A stretch of 64,000 nt of DNA, taken from Brevibacterium limosum (GTDB lineage Bacteria > Actinomycetota > Actinomycetes > Actinomycetales > Brevibacteriaceae). The position numbers and the translations under genes were made by a program. The notes below the pieces were generated by a model, which made no database searches, had not been told where the DNA came from, and was given only the letters and a program-made list of their open reading frames with translations. The stretch is taken from the NCBI RefSeq assembly GCF_011617705.1, contig NZ_CP050154.1, forward strand, positions 310,001 to 374,000, written 5' to 3'. Within the stretch, counting starts at the first letter, position 1, and every line of letters starts with the position of its first letter. Of this stretch, positions 33,968-43,027 are shown one piece after another.

Positions 33968-34650
33968 TGGGCGAGTTCGATCCGAAGACGCCGAGACGGC
34001 CGCGAGGTCATCCGACCGTGGTACGCCGGAGGCAGCCGTATGACACGGTGAAGCGGACGATCGATGTCTGTGCCAGCGCGCTCGGAATCATTGTGACGGC
34101 ACCGGTGCAAGCGGGAGTCGCTGTGATCGTCCTCGCCGTGCACGGCCGGCCGGTGATCTTCCGCCAGCCTCGTCCGGGGCGAGGGGAGGAGATCTTCGAG
34201 ATCCTCAAGTTCCGGACCATGCTCCATCCCGACGACAAACATGTCACCGACGGCCAGCGCCTGACCCCGCTCGGACGGTTTCTGCGGGCTTCGAGTCTCG
34301 ATGAGCTGCCCTCGCTGTGGAACGTCCTCAGGGGCGATATGAGCCTCGTCGGACCGCGGCCGCTGCGGGTCGAATACCTCGAGCGCTATACGCCGGAGCA
34401 ATCGCGACGGCACGAGACTCTGCCGGGAATCACCGGTCTGGCACAGGTGCGAGGCCGCAATGAGCTCGACTGGGATGACAAGTTCCGCCTCGATGTGGAA
34501 TACGTCGACCGCCGGTGCCTGCGTCTCGACCTGCACATTCTGCTGCAGACGGTGCAGACCGTGCTGGGCAGACAGGGCATCAACAAAGGCGGATTCGATA
34601 CGATGCCGACGTTCACCCGAGAGAAGGACCCCGGCGATGAACGTACGTGA
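33964..34650 (+). CDS. Undecaprenyl-phosphate sugar phosphotransferase (PglC/WbaP-type priming enzyme)
   Basis: A 228-aa priming transferase that moves a sugar-1-phosphate from UDP-sugar to undecaprenyl phosphate, starting repeat-unit assembly. It has one N-terminal membrane helix (SALGIIVTAPVQAGVAVIVL), the basic IFRQPRPG, the catalytic Asp113-Glu114 in SLDELPSLWN, and DMSLVGPRP. The short form without extra membrane helices is like PglC, matching the PglF/PglE-type genes upstream. It overlaps both neighbours: 4 nt with the phosphatase, 14 nt with the flippase. Confidence 0.92.
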   Translation: MMGEFDPKTPRRPRGHPTVVRRRQPYDTVKRTIDVCASALGIIVTAPVQAGVAVIVLAVHGRPVIFRQPRPGRGEEIFEILKFRTMLHPDDKHVTDGQRLTPLGRFLRASSLDELPSLWNVLRGDMSLVGPRPLRVEYLERYTPEQSRRHETLPGITGLAQVRGRNELDWDDKFRLDVEYVDRRCLRLDLHILLQTVQTVLGRQGINKGGFDTMPTFTREKDPGDERT

Positions 34651-35998
34651 CCGCTTCGGCGGCGCCAAGCTCGCCGCCGCGGTGCTGGTCGCTTCGCAGG
34701 TGTTGGCCGCCGGCGGCGCCGTGGCAGTGAACCTGCTGGCCGCTTTCGTGCTCAGCCCCGCCGGGCGCGGTGATCTCGCATTTGCACTTCAGCTTGCGTA
34801 CTTTCTCTCAGTCTTCGCGATCATGGGCCTCGAACGACCCTTCATCGCGGCACGCTCCGGGGGATTCGGCGCCGAGTACCGAGTCTTCTCCAAAATGGTG
34901 ACACCGGGAACTCTCTGCATCGTGCCGGTCGTGGTCCTTGCCGCCATGTTCTCGCCATTCAGCACCGACTGGCTGTGGCTGGGCGTCATTGCGATCGCCG
35001 GCTATGTCGCACTCAATTCCCTGGTGCGGGCACTGCGCGTCGCCTATGTCTGCAGCCGTGAATGGAAATGGTTCACGGTCAATGCGGTCGCCACCCAGGT
35101 CATCATCGTCATCGGTGCCATGCTGCTGGTGCTCTTCAAAGTGGACGATCCGGTGCTGTGGATGTGGGCCTACGCCGCCTCAGCGCTGCCAGCCGTGGCG
35201 CTGCTGTTCCTCGTGCCCAGGTCGTGGAAGTCTGCGACCCCGTCGCGGGAGGAGAGTCGGGGGCTGCGCCGCCGCGGCCTGGTCCTGCTGCCCTCGGATT
35301 TCAGCAACACTGCAATGCTCCGCTCGGACCGACTGCTGCTGCCCGTGCTGAGCAGTTCGGCGGCGCTCGGTCTCTACGTCACCGTGGCCACTGTCCTGGA
35401 GATGGCCACCTGGCCGGTGCAGCAGTGGGTGGATGCCTCCCTGCGCAGCTGGTCGACGTCGTTCTCATCGCGTCCGCTCCCCGTCGTCAGGCTCATCGGC
35501 GGCAGCCTCCTCCTGCTCGCCGTCTTCGCCGGGCTGCTCGGGGCCGCAGCCTGGGCCATGATCCTCTTCGTCCTCCCGGAGTCCTACCTTCCGGCGACCA
35601 CGGTGATCATTCCCCTCGCAGTGTCCGCCATAGTATTCGGCCTCACCCGTGTCCAACAGGGACTGCTCATCGCCGCGGATGCACCGGGAACCGTGTCGAT
35701 CGTCGAGATCATCGGCACCGCAGCCTCGCTGCTGGCCTACCTCGCTCTGATTCCGCCCTTCGGAATGCTCGGCGCGGCCTACGGATCGATCATCGGCTAC
35801 AGCGTCTGCGCTGCGGCCGGTGCGATCGCCCTTGCCAGGGTGCTACGGAGCAGAAGTGAGGGAACGATGCGAGCACAACCACCGGAATGTGAGCCGGTTG
35901 GTGCGGTGAGCGACGCAGAGACGCCCGCGCTGATGGCGGCGACCGAGGAATCTGCCCCTGAGACGACCGACCGATTCACAGACGAGACGAGGAAGTGA
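34637..35998 (+). CDS. Lipid-linked oligosaccharide flippase (Wzx/MATE-like)
   Basis: A 453-aa polytopic membrane protein with about 12-14 hydrophobic segments, for example LAAAVLVASQVLAAGGAVAV and LIGGSLLLLAVFAGLLGAAA. The PST-type exporter pattern fits moving the undecaprenyl-linked repeat unit across the membrane. A hydrophilic tail of about 50 aa (ESAPETTDRFTDETRK) follows. ATG 34637 is chosen because it precedes the first membrane segment and overlaps the sugar transferase end. Confidence 0.8.
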   Translation: MNVRDRFGGAKLAAAVLVASQVLAAGGAVAVNLLAAFVLSPAGRGDLAFALQLAYFLSVFAIMGLERPFIAARSGGFGAEYRVFSKMVTPGTLCIVPVVVLAAMFSPFSTDWLWLGVIAIAGYVALNSLVRALRVAYVCSREWKWFTVNAVATQVIIVIGAMLLVLFKVDDPVLWMWAYAASALPAVALLFLVPRSWKSATPSREESRGLRRRGLVLLPSDFSNTAMLRSDRLLLPVLSSSAALGLYVTVATVLEMATWPVQQWVDASLRSWSTSFSSRPLPVVRLIGGSLLLLAVFAGLLGAAAWAMILFVLPESYLPATTVIIPLAVSAIVFGLTRVQQGLLIAADAPGTVSIVEIIGTAASLLAYLALIPPFGMLGAAYGSIIGYSVCAAAGAIALARVLRSRSEGTMRAQPPECEPVGAVSDAETPALMAATEESAPETTDRFTDETRK

Positions 35999-36002
35999 AC
36001 CC

Positions 36003-37181
36003 ATGGACATCCTTATGATCGCTCATTTCACCGGTGGTGGAAGCCACCCCAATGACCGTTTCGACACCTTGGCGAGCATACTCGCTCGGCGTGGAGCGCA
36101 GGTGGAACTCGTCACCTCGTCATTCCATCACCTGTCGAAGTCGCAGCGGGATCTCACTCTCATCCGGAACCCGCAGTATCTGACGACGTATCTGGCTGAA
36201 CCGGACTACCGAGGCAATGTCTCCATCGGACGTCTGCGCAGTCATCGTGTGCTGGCCAAGAGACTCAGCGAGTATCTGCAACAGCGCAGAGTCCCTGATG
36301 TCGTCTACTGTGCCGTCCCCTCTCTCGAGGTCGCGCAGGTCGCTGCCGACTATGCCGAACGGCACGGAGTGCGATTCGTCATCGATGTCCAGGACCTGTG
36401 GCCAGAGGCCTTCGAAATGGTGCTCAGACCGCAGTGGGCAGGTCGTCCTCTGTTCGCGCCGCTGCGCCGAACGGCCGAACGGATCTACCGGGCAGCCGAC
36501 GCAGTGATCACTGTCTCCGAGACCTATTCGAGCCGAGTCGCCGATGCACGCGGTGACGATTCAACAGTGAGCACCGTCTACCTGGGAACGGATCTCAGCC
36601 GCTTCGACCGATTCACAGCAGAGCGACCGAGCGACGACGGATACGTCGAACTCGCCTATATCGGGACCCTGGGCCACAGCTATGATCTGCCCACCGTCTT
36701 CGGTGCTGTCCGCAAGCTGAACCACGATGGCATCCGCATGCGGCTGCACGTCATGGGCACCGGGCCGTTCGAAAGCCAATGGAGGCGTGAACTGGCCGAT
36801 CTGCCGGACGAAGTCATCTTCTACGGACGACTCGAATTCCCGGAGATGGTTGCCCGCCTGCGCGGTTGCGATATTGCGATGAATCCCATCGTCGCCGGGG
36901 CCGCACAGTCCATTACCAACAAGATCGGTGACTACGCGGCGGCAGGCCTGCCCGTGGTCAACTCTCAGGAATGCGAAGAGTACCGCGACCTCCTCGAGGA
37001 CTATGGTGCCGGCATCAGCTGTGATCCGAGCATCGAATCCATGTACCAGGCCCTGGTGGAGATGGCGACCGGCAGGCAGCTGGCCGAACGCGGACGCGGA
37101 TCCCGCCGCATGGCCGAAGAACGGTTCGACCGTGCCGTGACCTATGAACGACTGGGTGAGGTGGTCCTCGATGCCAGCTGA
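36003..37181 (+). CDS. Family 4 glycosyltransferase
   Basis: A 392-aa GT-B glycosyltransferase adding a sugar to the lipid-linked repeat unit at the inner membrane face. It shows an N-terminal donor-independent domain (MDILMIAHFTGGGSHPNDRF), VIDVQDLWPEAFE, AVITVSETYSSR, and a C-terminal nucleotide-sugar site (ITNKIGDYAAAGLPVVNS). It begins 5 nt after the flippase stop, so same operon. It is similar to fucosaminyl-/capsular transferases in layout. It is the only dedicated glycosyltransferase in the locus, so the repeat may be short. Confidence 0.88.
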   Translation: MDILMIAHFTGGGSHPNDRFDTLASILARRGAQVELVTSSFHHLSKSQRDLTLIRNPQYLTTYLAEPDYRGNVSIGRLRSHRVLAKRLSEYLQQRRVPDVVYCAVPSLEVAQVAADYAERHGVRFVIDVQDLWPEAFEMVLRPQWAGRPLFAPLRRTAERIYRAADAVITVSETYSSRVADARGDDSTVSTVYLGTDLSRFDRFTAERPSDDGYVELAYIGTLGHSYDLPTVFGAVRKLNHDGIRMRLHVMGTGPFESQWRRELADLPDEVIFYGRLEFPEMVARLRGCDIAMNPIVAGAAQSITNKIGDYAAAGLPVVNSQECEEYRDLLEDYGAGISCDPSIESMYQALVEMATGRQLAERGRGSRRMAEERFDRAVTYERLGEVVLDAS

Positions 37182-37268
37182 ACTCGCACACCCCGGCATG
37201 CTCCACCGGAACAGAGCCGGGAGCCCAACAGACAACCATCAGAATCCCTCCAATGGAAAAGGCCGATC

Positions 37269-38816
37269 ATGAGCGTTCAGCGTTATCTCACAATTCTCCG
37301 CGAGCGGTGGGTTGCCGCATTGTCGATGGTTGTTCTTGTATTGGCCGCCGTCGGCGGGGTGACTGCACTTCAGCCGCCGACCTACGAGGCATCGGCGAAC
37401 GTCTTCGTGCGCACGGACCCCGGAAGCTCTGTTGCGGACCGCTCCGCTGCCGCCGATTATGCGCGCCAGCAGATCTCCACCTACGCCGACCTGGTGACCA
37501 GCCCGATCGTCCTCGACCCGGCGATCGACTCGCTCGGACTGACCACCGATGCCGGAGAACTCGCGAAACGAGTCTCGGCCACGGTTCCAGAAGACACCCT
37601 TCTCATCTCGATCACGGCTCAGGCCGGCGATGCCCGATCCTCGGCAGAACTGGCGAACGCAGTGGCAGCGAGTCTCCGGTCGCAGGTGGCGGAGCTCGAA
37701 ACGGCGAGTGGACCGGCAACCGTCCAACTCACGGTCGTCACCCCCGCCACCGCTCCGAGCAGTCCGGCGTCACCGAACCTGGTGCAGAACTTCGTCCTCG
37801 GTCTGCTTGCCGCGCTGCTGGCCGGGCTCCTCGCTGCTGTGCTGCGAGATCTCCTCGACAACAGGGTCCGCAAGACCAGCGATGTCGAGGCTCTGACCGA
37901 TGCAGCGGTCATCGGCACCGTGGCCCGGATGACGGCAGGAGACGATCACACCCTCGTTTCGCAGTACGGAACTGAAGATGATCAGTCCGAGTCCTATCGG
38001 GAACTGCGATCCAATCTGCGGTTCCTCGAATTGGGCGAGACGAGTCGCTCACTGCTCGTGACCTCATCGGTGAAAGGAGAGGGGAAGTCGGTGACGTCCA
38101 TCAACCTCGCTGCTGCGCTCGCCCGTGCCGGCTGCAATGTCCTTCTCGTCGACGCCGACCTGCGGGATCCCTCACTGCACAGCTATCTGGGGCTCGAAGG
38201 AGGAGCAGGGCTGTCGACGGTGCTCATCGGCGATTCCGATCTGGACAATGTGGTGCAGCCCGTGGAACTGCCGAACCTCACTGTCCTGGCCAGCGGTCGG
38301 GTTCCTCCCAACCCCGCTGAACTCCTCGACAGCGACCAGATGACGGCCTTCCTCGACGAAGCCGCAGCCCGGTATGACGTCGTCATTCTCGACTCAGCTC
38401 CGCTGCTGGCGGCCACAGACGCTGCCGCGCTCGCCCGGCGGGTATCCGGGACGATCTTCGTTGCCGGCAGCGGAACCGTCCGTCGGACTCAGATGTCGCA
38501 GGCACTGCGGAAGCTGCAGCTCGTCGATCGGCGCCTCCTCGGCGTGGTGCTCAACGGAATGCCGAAGACCGACAGCACGACCTATTCGCAGATCTACAGA
38601 GACGCCTATGCAGCACAGGCCCCGCAGACTGAGGAAACGGCAGCGCCGCGACGTCGTCTGCGCCGTGGAGCGCGCGCATCGGAACAGCGTGCAGACGTGT
38701 CAGCCGTCGAACCGGATGTTCGCGCAGCCGTGGACGAACTGACGGAGAGTCTGCCGGGGCGCAGCCGGAGTCGCCGTTCGGCATCGCACGGGCTGTGGGC
38801 TGCCGGCGATGACTGA
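37269..38816 (+). CDS. Wzc/CpsCD-like polysaccharide co-polymerase and tyrosine autokinase
   Basis: A 515-aa protein fusing a Wzz-type chain-length domain with a BY-kinase. Membrane segments lie near the N-terminus (RWVAALSMVVLVLAAVGGV) and near residue 180 (VLGLLAALLAGLLAAVL). The kinase has Walker A VKGEGKS (about 267), Walker A' VLLVDADLRDPS and Walker B VVILDSAPLL. The C-terminal tail has only three close tyrosines (TTYSQIYRDAY), then an Arg-rich stretch. It controls chain length and export, and is reversed by the phosphatase at 33350. Confidence 0.9.
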   Translation: MSVQRYLTILRERWVAALSMVVLVLAAVGGVTALQPPTYEASANVFVRTDPGSSVADRSAAADYARQQISTYADLVTSPIVLDPAIDSLGLTTDAGELAKRVSATVPEDTLLISITAQAGDARSSAELANAVAASLRSQVAELETASGPATVQLTVVTPATAPSSPASPNLVQNFVLGLLAALLAGLLAAVLRDLLDNRVRKTSDVEALTDAAVIGTVARMTAGDDHTLVSQYGTEDDQSESYRELRSNLRFLELGETSRSLLVTSSVKGEGKSVTSINLAAALARAGCNVLLVDADLRDPSLHSYLGLEGGAGLSTVLIGDSDLDNVVQPVELPNLTVLASGRVPPNPAELLDSDQMTAFLDEAAARYDVVILDSAPLLAATDAAALARRVSGTIFVAGSGTVRRTQMSQALRKLQLVDRRLLGVVLNGMPKTDSTTYSQIYRDAYAAQAPQTEETAAPRRRLRRGARASEQRADVSAVEPDVRAAVDELTESLPGRSRSRRSASHGLWAAGDD

Positions 38817-38858
38817 GCACCTGGCTGTCCATACAGCAGAGAGAGTGACAGGAGGTGG

Positions 38859-40310
38859 ATGGTCGTGTCCCTGACATTGGTGGAGAAGAAGCTGTCAGCC
38901 GATCGCCCCGCTGACTCGGATCCGCCCGTCCATTCTCCGCTCTTCGTCATCGTCTTCACGTCTGCCTGCCTCTTCGTCGTCATCGTGGCTCGTCTGTGGT
39001 TCTCGACAGACGCCTCAGTCGTGAACATCTCCAGCGAGGTGATGTCGATCGTCTCATTCGTCCATGGAATGACGCTGTTCGTGTTCCTGGGCCGTGACCG
39101 CATCACGATGCCCGGCTACTTCATGGCCTCCAGTGCCGCCATCGTCGGGATCAGCGGACTGCTCGTCATCCCCGACCCCTACTTCATCGAAGGAGCCCGC
39201 CCCGAGGTCTACCTCAATGCGGCACTGTTCGCCAGCACTCTCACTCAGATCGGCATCGGAGCGCTGTGCCTGCGATCAGACTCGACAGGACGCCCAGAGC
39301 CGGTGGTGCTGCCGCTGCGAACTGTGCAGTGGGCGCAGGGCGCCGGAGCCGTCGTGCTCACAATCGCAGCGGTCCTCGGCGACCGCCTCGAGCCCGTGCT
39401 CGACGGAGTCGGGTTCTCAGCCATCCTGCTCTTCTGTGTCGCGACGCTGCTGAGCCCGAAGGGTCTGCAGAGTGTGTGGAACATCGTCCTCGTGCTCGGC
39501 GCACTCGTGACCTACCCGACGCTGATCATCTCCGGTACGGGCAGACTGCGAGCGATCGCTCTCATCTTGGCCCTCGCCTATGTCTTCTTCCTCCGCTACG
39601 GACGGCGCTGGATGAAGACCGTGGGTGTCATCCTCGCGCCCATCCTCTTGGCGGGGTTGGGTGCCTGGAGGAAGGAATACGAGGTGTCATTGAGCGGGGA
39701 CTACGGCAACGACACCGGACTGTCATCCATGTTCGTGGCCATCGGCAACTTCGGCTCGTTGATCCATGACTCCGAACTGGGACGCCTGCCCACCCTCGGT
39801 GCTTCTCTTCTGTCTCCGCTGCGATCGGCACTGCCCGACGACCTGGCCCCGCATTGGATCCCCGAAGCCATCGGCTACGAACTCGCGGCACTCACCGACC
39901 CGGAACTCTACGGAACCGGGTTCTCCACCGTCGCCTCCATCTACGGAGACCTGTGGTGGAACTTCGGCCCACTTGGACTGGTCATCGGGGTCCCGCTGCT
40001 CGCTCTGATGCTTGACCGCATCGATGTGTGGACGGTCCGCAGCTATCGGAGAGCGGCACAGGGTCCGCGCGACCTGCTGTACTTCGTGTTCTTCGCCTCG
40101 CTGCTCGGCGGGGTCGGCGACATCGTCTGGGCAGGATTCCACACCTGGATCGTGCGCATGTACGCCCGGATCGCAGCACTGCTTCTGCTCTGGGCGGTCA
40201 CGTTCTATTCCCCGGCACAGGTCTTTCCCTCCTACGTGTCCTTCGGAACGCAGGAACGGCGCACATCGCCCAGGCGTTCGCTCTCGCGAACTTCGATTCA
40301 CAGTGAATGA
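38859..40310 (+). CDS. Polytopic membrane protein, probable Wzy-type polysaccharide polymerase
   Basis: A 483-aa protein with about 11 membrane segments and a periplasmic-sized hydrophilic loop (about 275-360: EYEVSLSGDYGNDTGLSSMF and onward). This is the pattern of O-antigen/repeat-unit polymerases. No sequence signature proves the role; it is inferred from the topology and from the lack of another polymerase in the locus. AGGAGGTGG precedes the start: ATG 38859 is very close to it, GTG 38865 is better spaced. Confidence 0.65.
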   Translation: MVVSLTLVEKKLSADRPADSDPPVHSPLFVIVFTSACLFVVIVARLWFSTDASVVNISSEVMSIVSFVHGMTLFVFLGRDRITMPGYFMASSAAIVGISGLLVIPDPYFIEGARPEVYLNAALFASTLTQIGIGALCLRSDSTGRPEPVVLPLRTVQWAQGAGAVVLTIAAVLGDRLEPVLDGVGFSAILLFCVATLLSPKGLQSVWNIVLVLGALVTYPTLIISGTGRLRAIALILALAYVFFLRYGRRWMKTVGVILAPILLAGLGAWRKEYEVSLSGDYGNDTGLSSMFVAIGNFGSLIHDSELGRLPTLGASLLSPLRSALPDDLAPHWIPEAIGYELAALTDPELYGTGFSTVASIYGDLWWNFGPLGLVIGVPLLALMLDRIDVWTVRSYRRAAQGPRDLLYFVFFASLLGGVGDIVWAGFHTWIVRMYARIAALLLLWAVTFYSPAQVFPSYVSFGTQERRTSPRRSLSRTSIHSE

Positions 40311-40320
40311 AGGACTGTCC

Positions 40321-41361
40321 ATGACCGTCACGGAGTCCCTCACAATCGCCATCGCCTCCGCCTCCTATCGAGCGCACTATGTGAGCTGGTTCAGGGATGC
40401 TCTGGCCTCGCAGGGCATCCGGGGTGAGGTGATTGCGCTGGAGTATCGGTCATCGGCGCCGACGTTGGCAGCAGCAGACTGCAGCGTGATCCTGCCCGCT
40501 TACAACTCACCGGAGTATCGCGGCGCAGTGCTGGAGTGGGCCCGAAGCGAGTCTCCTGACCTCTTCATCTCGCTCAATGACTATGAACTGCAGATCCTTG
40601 CGGATGGTCTTGCCGATGATCTCCGGGAACTCGGATGTACGGTGGCCTCCCTCGGCTCGGCTGCCCAGAAGATTGTCCTCGACAAACGCCTCTTGGCTTC
40701 GACTCTCCATGACTGCGCCATCCCGACTCCCACGACGTGGCTGGGCAGCGAAGCCGAGCAGGCGATCAGCGTGAACCCCAGCGGCGACTTCGTCGTCAAG
40801 CATCGATTCGGCAGCGGTTCGGCAGGTTTGGGGTTCGCCTCCGCGAAGACTCTTCGCGCGGCTGTCGACGAGTCGGCGCAATCCGCGAAGAACCCGGACG
40901 GCAGAACGAGTTCAGCCGGTCTCGACGCAGTGATCATCCAAGAACAGCTGCCAGGCGCCGAATACGGTGTCGACGGGATCTTTTCGCTGCATGGGACCGG
41001 AGAGCTGCGCGGAGTGCTGGCACGCCGCAAGGATCGCATGCGGAACGGAGACACAGACGTCGCCACAACAGTGCCCGCTGAACGATTCGCGGCTTCCCTG
41101 GGCGCTCTCGGCAGAGTCCTCACACCGGTCGGTCCCATCGACGTCGATTTCAAAGAGTCAGCCGATGGTGAGCCGCTCATCATCGACGTCAATCCGCGTT
41201 TCGGAGGAGGCTACCCGTTCTGCCATCTCGCCGGAGCCGACGTCCCCGCTGACATCGTCAGAACGTTGGTCGGGTGGGACGATGATCCGTCTCTGCTGCG
41301 GTGCGAACCCGGACTCACCTCGGCCCGACGAGACGACTTCATGGTGCTCGGCCGGGCCTGA
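40321..41361 (+). CDS. ATP-grasp ligase 2 of the polysaccharide locus
   Basis: A 346-aa ATP-grasp enzyme and paralogue of the one at 31825. It shares FISLNDYEL, VVKHRFGSGSAGLGF, VLARRKDRMRNGDTD and the metal-binding IIDVNPRFGGGYPFCHLAGA. ATG 40321 is 10 nt after the polymerase stop, with AAGGACT upstream; the frame is open further but only within the polymerase gene. Presumably forms an amide or ester bond on a glycan precursor or amino acid. Having two copies suggests two different acceptors. Confidence 0.85.
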   Translation: MTVTESLTIAIASASYRAHYVSWFRDALASQGIRGEVIALEYRSSAPTLAAADCSVILPAYNSPEYRGAVLEWARSESPDLFISLNDYELQILADGLADDLRELGCTVASLGSAAQKIVLDKRLLASTLHDCAIPTPTTWLGSEAEQAISVNPSGDFVVKHRFGSGSAGLGFASAKTLRAAVDESAQSAKNPDGRTSSAGLDAVIIQEQLPGAEYGVDGIFSLHGTGELRGVLARRKDRMRNGDTDVATTVPAERFAASLGALGRVLTPVGPIDVDFKESADGEPLIIDVNPRFGGGYPFCHLAGADVPADIVRTLVGWDDDPSLLRCEPGLTSARRDDFMVLGRA

Positions 41362-41379
41362 AGGCTTCGCGGTGGTCGG

Positions 41380-42603
41380 CTAAGCCGATTCTGACCAGAT
41401 GTTTCCTCTCAAACAGTCTTCTGCGGTGCCCTTTCTCCTGACCTGTTCCAAGGACTCTCCGTGACGGACGAAGACCGCGGGCGGAAACTCGATGAATGAC
41501 GACTGATAGGACATGGTGTAGGCGCCCACCCGCTCGAAGATGATCCGATCACCTTCGCACAGCAGCGGGGCGTCTTTGAGGACGGTCAGCCGGTCATTCT
41601 CCATGCAGGTGAATCCGCAGATCACCTGCTCAGGAACGGACTCCGTCGATGCCGCTTCAAGGCGGAGTCCGAAATCCTTCTCGCGCCGGAAATGCGGATC
41701 GATGTCGGTGCGGCTCGCATCTGTGATGACAAAGCGTTGACCGCCGATCTTCTTCACATCGATCACCTGTGCGTGGAATTCGACGGGAACGGCAATGAGC
41801 GCCCCTCCGGGCTCAACGATCAGGCGAGTCTGTTCGAAATCGATCGTGGCATCGAGTTCTTCGCGGATGGCAGACACATACTGACCGAAAGTCGGGCTCC
41901 CTCCGGGACTGTTGAAGAACCCGCCGCCGATGTCGATCCAATCGAGGCGAAGCTGATGAGAGCTGATGACCTCTGCGGCCACCGCCGCTGCGGCACGGAA
42001 GACCTCGAGGCTCTGCGTGCGCGAGTTCCTATGCATATGGAGGCCCGTGACTTGCACTCCAGCGGACTCCAATGTGGTGATCGCCTGACTGAGCTCGCCG
42101 TTCTCAGCATTGAACCCGAAACGGCTGCTGGTCCCCGCCAAGGTGTTCTCTCCGGGGCAGCGGGCATCAAGATCCCAGTTCACACGCAATCCTGCACGCA
42201 GCACACGGTCCGGCTCTTCCGCCGCCAGTTCGGCCGCCCAGCGGACCTCCCGCTTCGAATCCAGATTGATCACGGCCCCGTAGAACAGCGCCTGTCGGAG
42301 ACGATCACGGCCTTTGACCGGACCATTGAAGACTATCCGATCAGGTGAGAAACCGACCGCCAGCGCCAATTCGTACTCGGAATCCGAGACCACTTCGGCC
42401 CAGATCCCTCTTCTGTGCATGAACGAGAGCAGCCAGGGCAGGGAATTGGTCTTGAACGAGTACGACAGAATCGCGTTCGGCCAGTGACGGTCGAGCGCAC
42501 GGCGAAAACCACCGACCTGCTCTTCAAGGACCGGGAGGTCGAGGACATACGACGGTGTCGGCGGCTCACCCGGTCGGACCAGTTGCTTCAGCGCATCAGC
42601 CAT
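41380..42603 (-). CDS. Fold-type III PLP-dependent decarboxylase (DAPDC/ODC-like)
   Basis: A 407-aa decarboxylase resembling diaminopimelate/ornithine decarboxylases. PLP lysine 51 lies in ILSYSFKTNS, a histidine region is LHMHRNSRTQS, the glycine loop is DIGGGFF, and Cys333 in CGFTCMENDRL stands where the dimer-mate catalytic cysteine is found. EPGG replaces the usual EPGR phosphate motif. ATG 42603 is used because the fold starts there; the in-frame stretch to 42945 looks non-coding. It is convergent with ATP-grasp 2, 18 nt apart. Probably makes an amine for decorating the glycan. Confidence 0.8.
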   Translation of the reverse strand: MADALKQLVRPGEPPTPSYVLDLPVLEEQVGGFRRALDRHWPNAILSYSFKTNSLPWLLSFMHRRGIWAEVVSDSEYELALAVGFSPDRIVFNGPVKGRDRLRQALFYGAVINLDSKREVRWAAELAAEEPDRVLRAGLRVNWDLDARCPGENTLAGTSSRFGFNAENGELSQAITTLESAGVQVTGLHMHRNSRTQSLEVFRAAAAVAAEVISSHQLRLDWIDIGGGFFNSPGGSPTFGQYVSAIREELDATIDFEQTRLIVEPGGALIAVPVEFHAQVIDVKKIGGQRFVITDASRTDIDPHFRREKDFGLRLEAASTESVPEQVICGFTCMENDRLTVLKDAPLLCEGDRIIFERVGAYTMSYQSSFIEFPPAVFVRHGESLEQVRRKGTAEDCLRGNIWSESA

Positions 42604-43027
42604 GCTTCTCTGTTCCTCATCTCCAAGCAGCAGGTGCAGCCACTTGGGCACACCTCGCTGCCGACGTTCGGCACTTCTTTCGGGATCGCAATCGCTGCTG
42701 TCGGGGATTGGACCGACCTCGGCATGTGCGTGGTCATCTCCGCGACAGAGGCCAGCGTCCTGGGCAGACGGTCCTGGGCAGACATGAGAACAGAGATTGT
42801 GAAGCGGCAGACCACGATCGGCTTCCGCTGATTTCGACGGTACCAGGATGGGCGCTCCCCAGCGGTTCGTGCATCCGCATTCTCGTAGCGGACTACCGCA
42901 CACCGCGCGGTGTGGAGCACGAAAGCTCGCGAAATACGGGCACATTGGGAGTCAAGTCAGATCTGCTGGCTGTGCGCTGACTGACCGGACGGCTAAGAGA
43001 AGACCTGACTTTGAAGGGAGAACTGAC
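42604..43027. other. 424-nt divergent intergenic region
   Basis: It lies between the decarboxylase gene and LuxR-type regulator 4. It contains two adjacent copies of GTCCTGGGCAGAC (about 42750-42783) and the small palindrome ACACCGCGCGGTGT near 42900. Both strands have open frames, but none shows a ribosome site and a recognisable protein. It should contain both divergent promoters; I could not place their -10 boxes. Confidence 0.5.

Noticed and set aside
42604..42945. In-frame N-terminal extension of the PLP decarboxylase
   Set aside because: The composition is non-protein-like, rich in Cys, Arg and His with no motif, and the decarboxylase fold begins normally at 42603.
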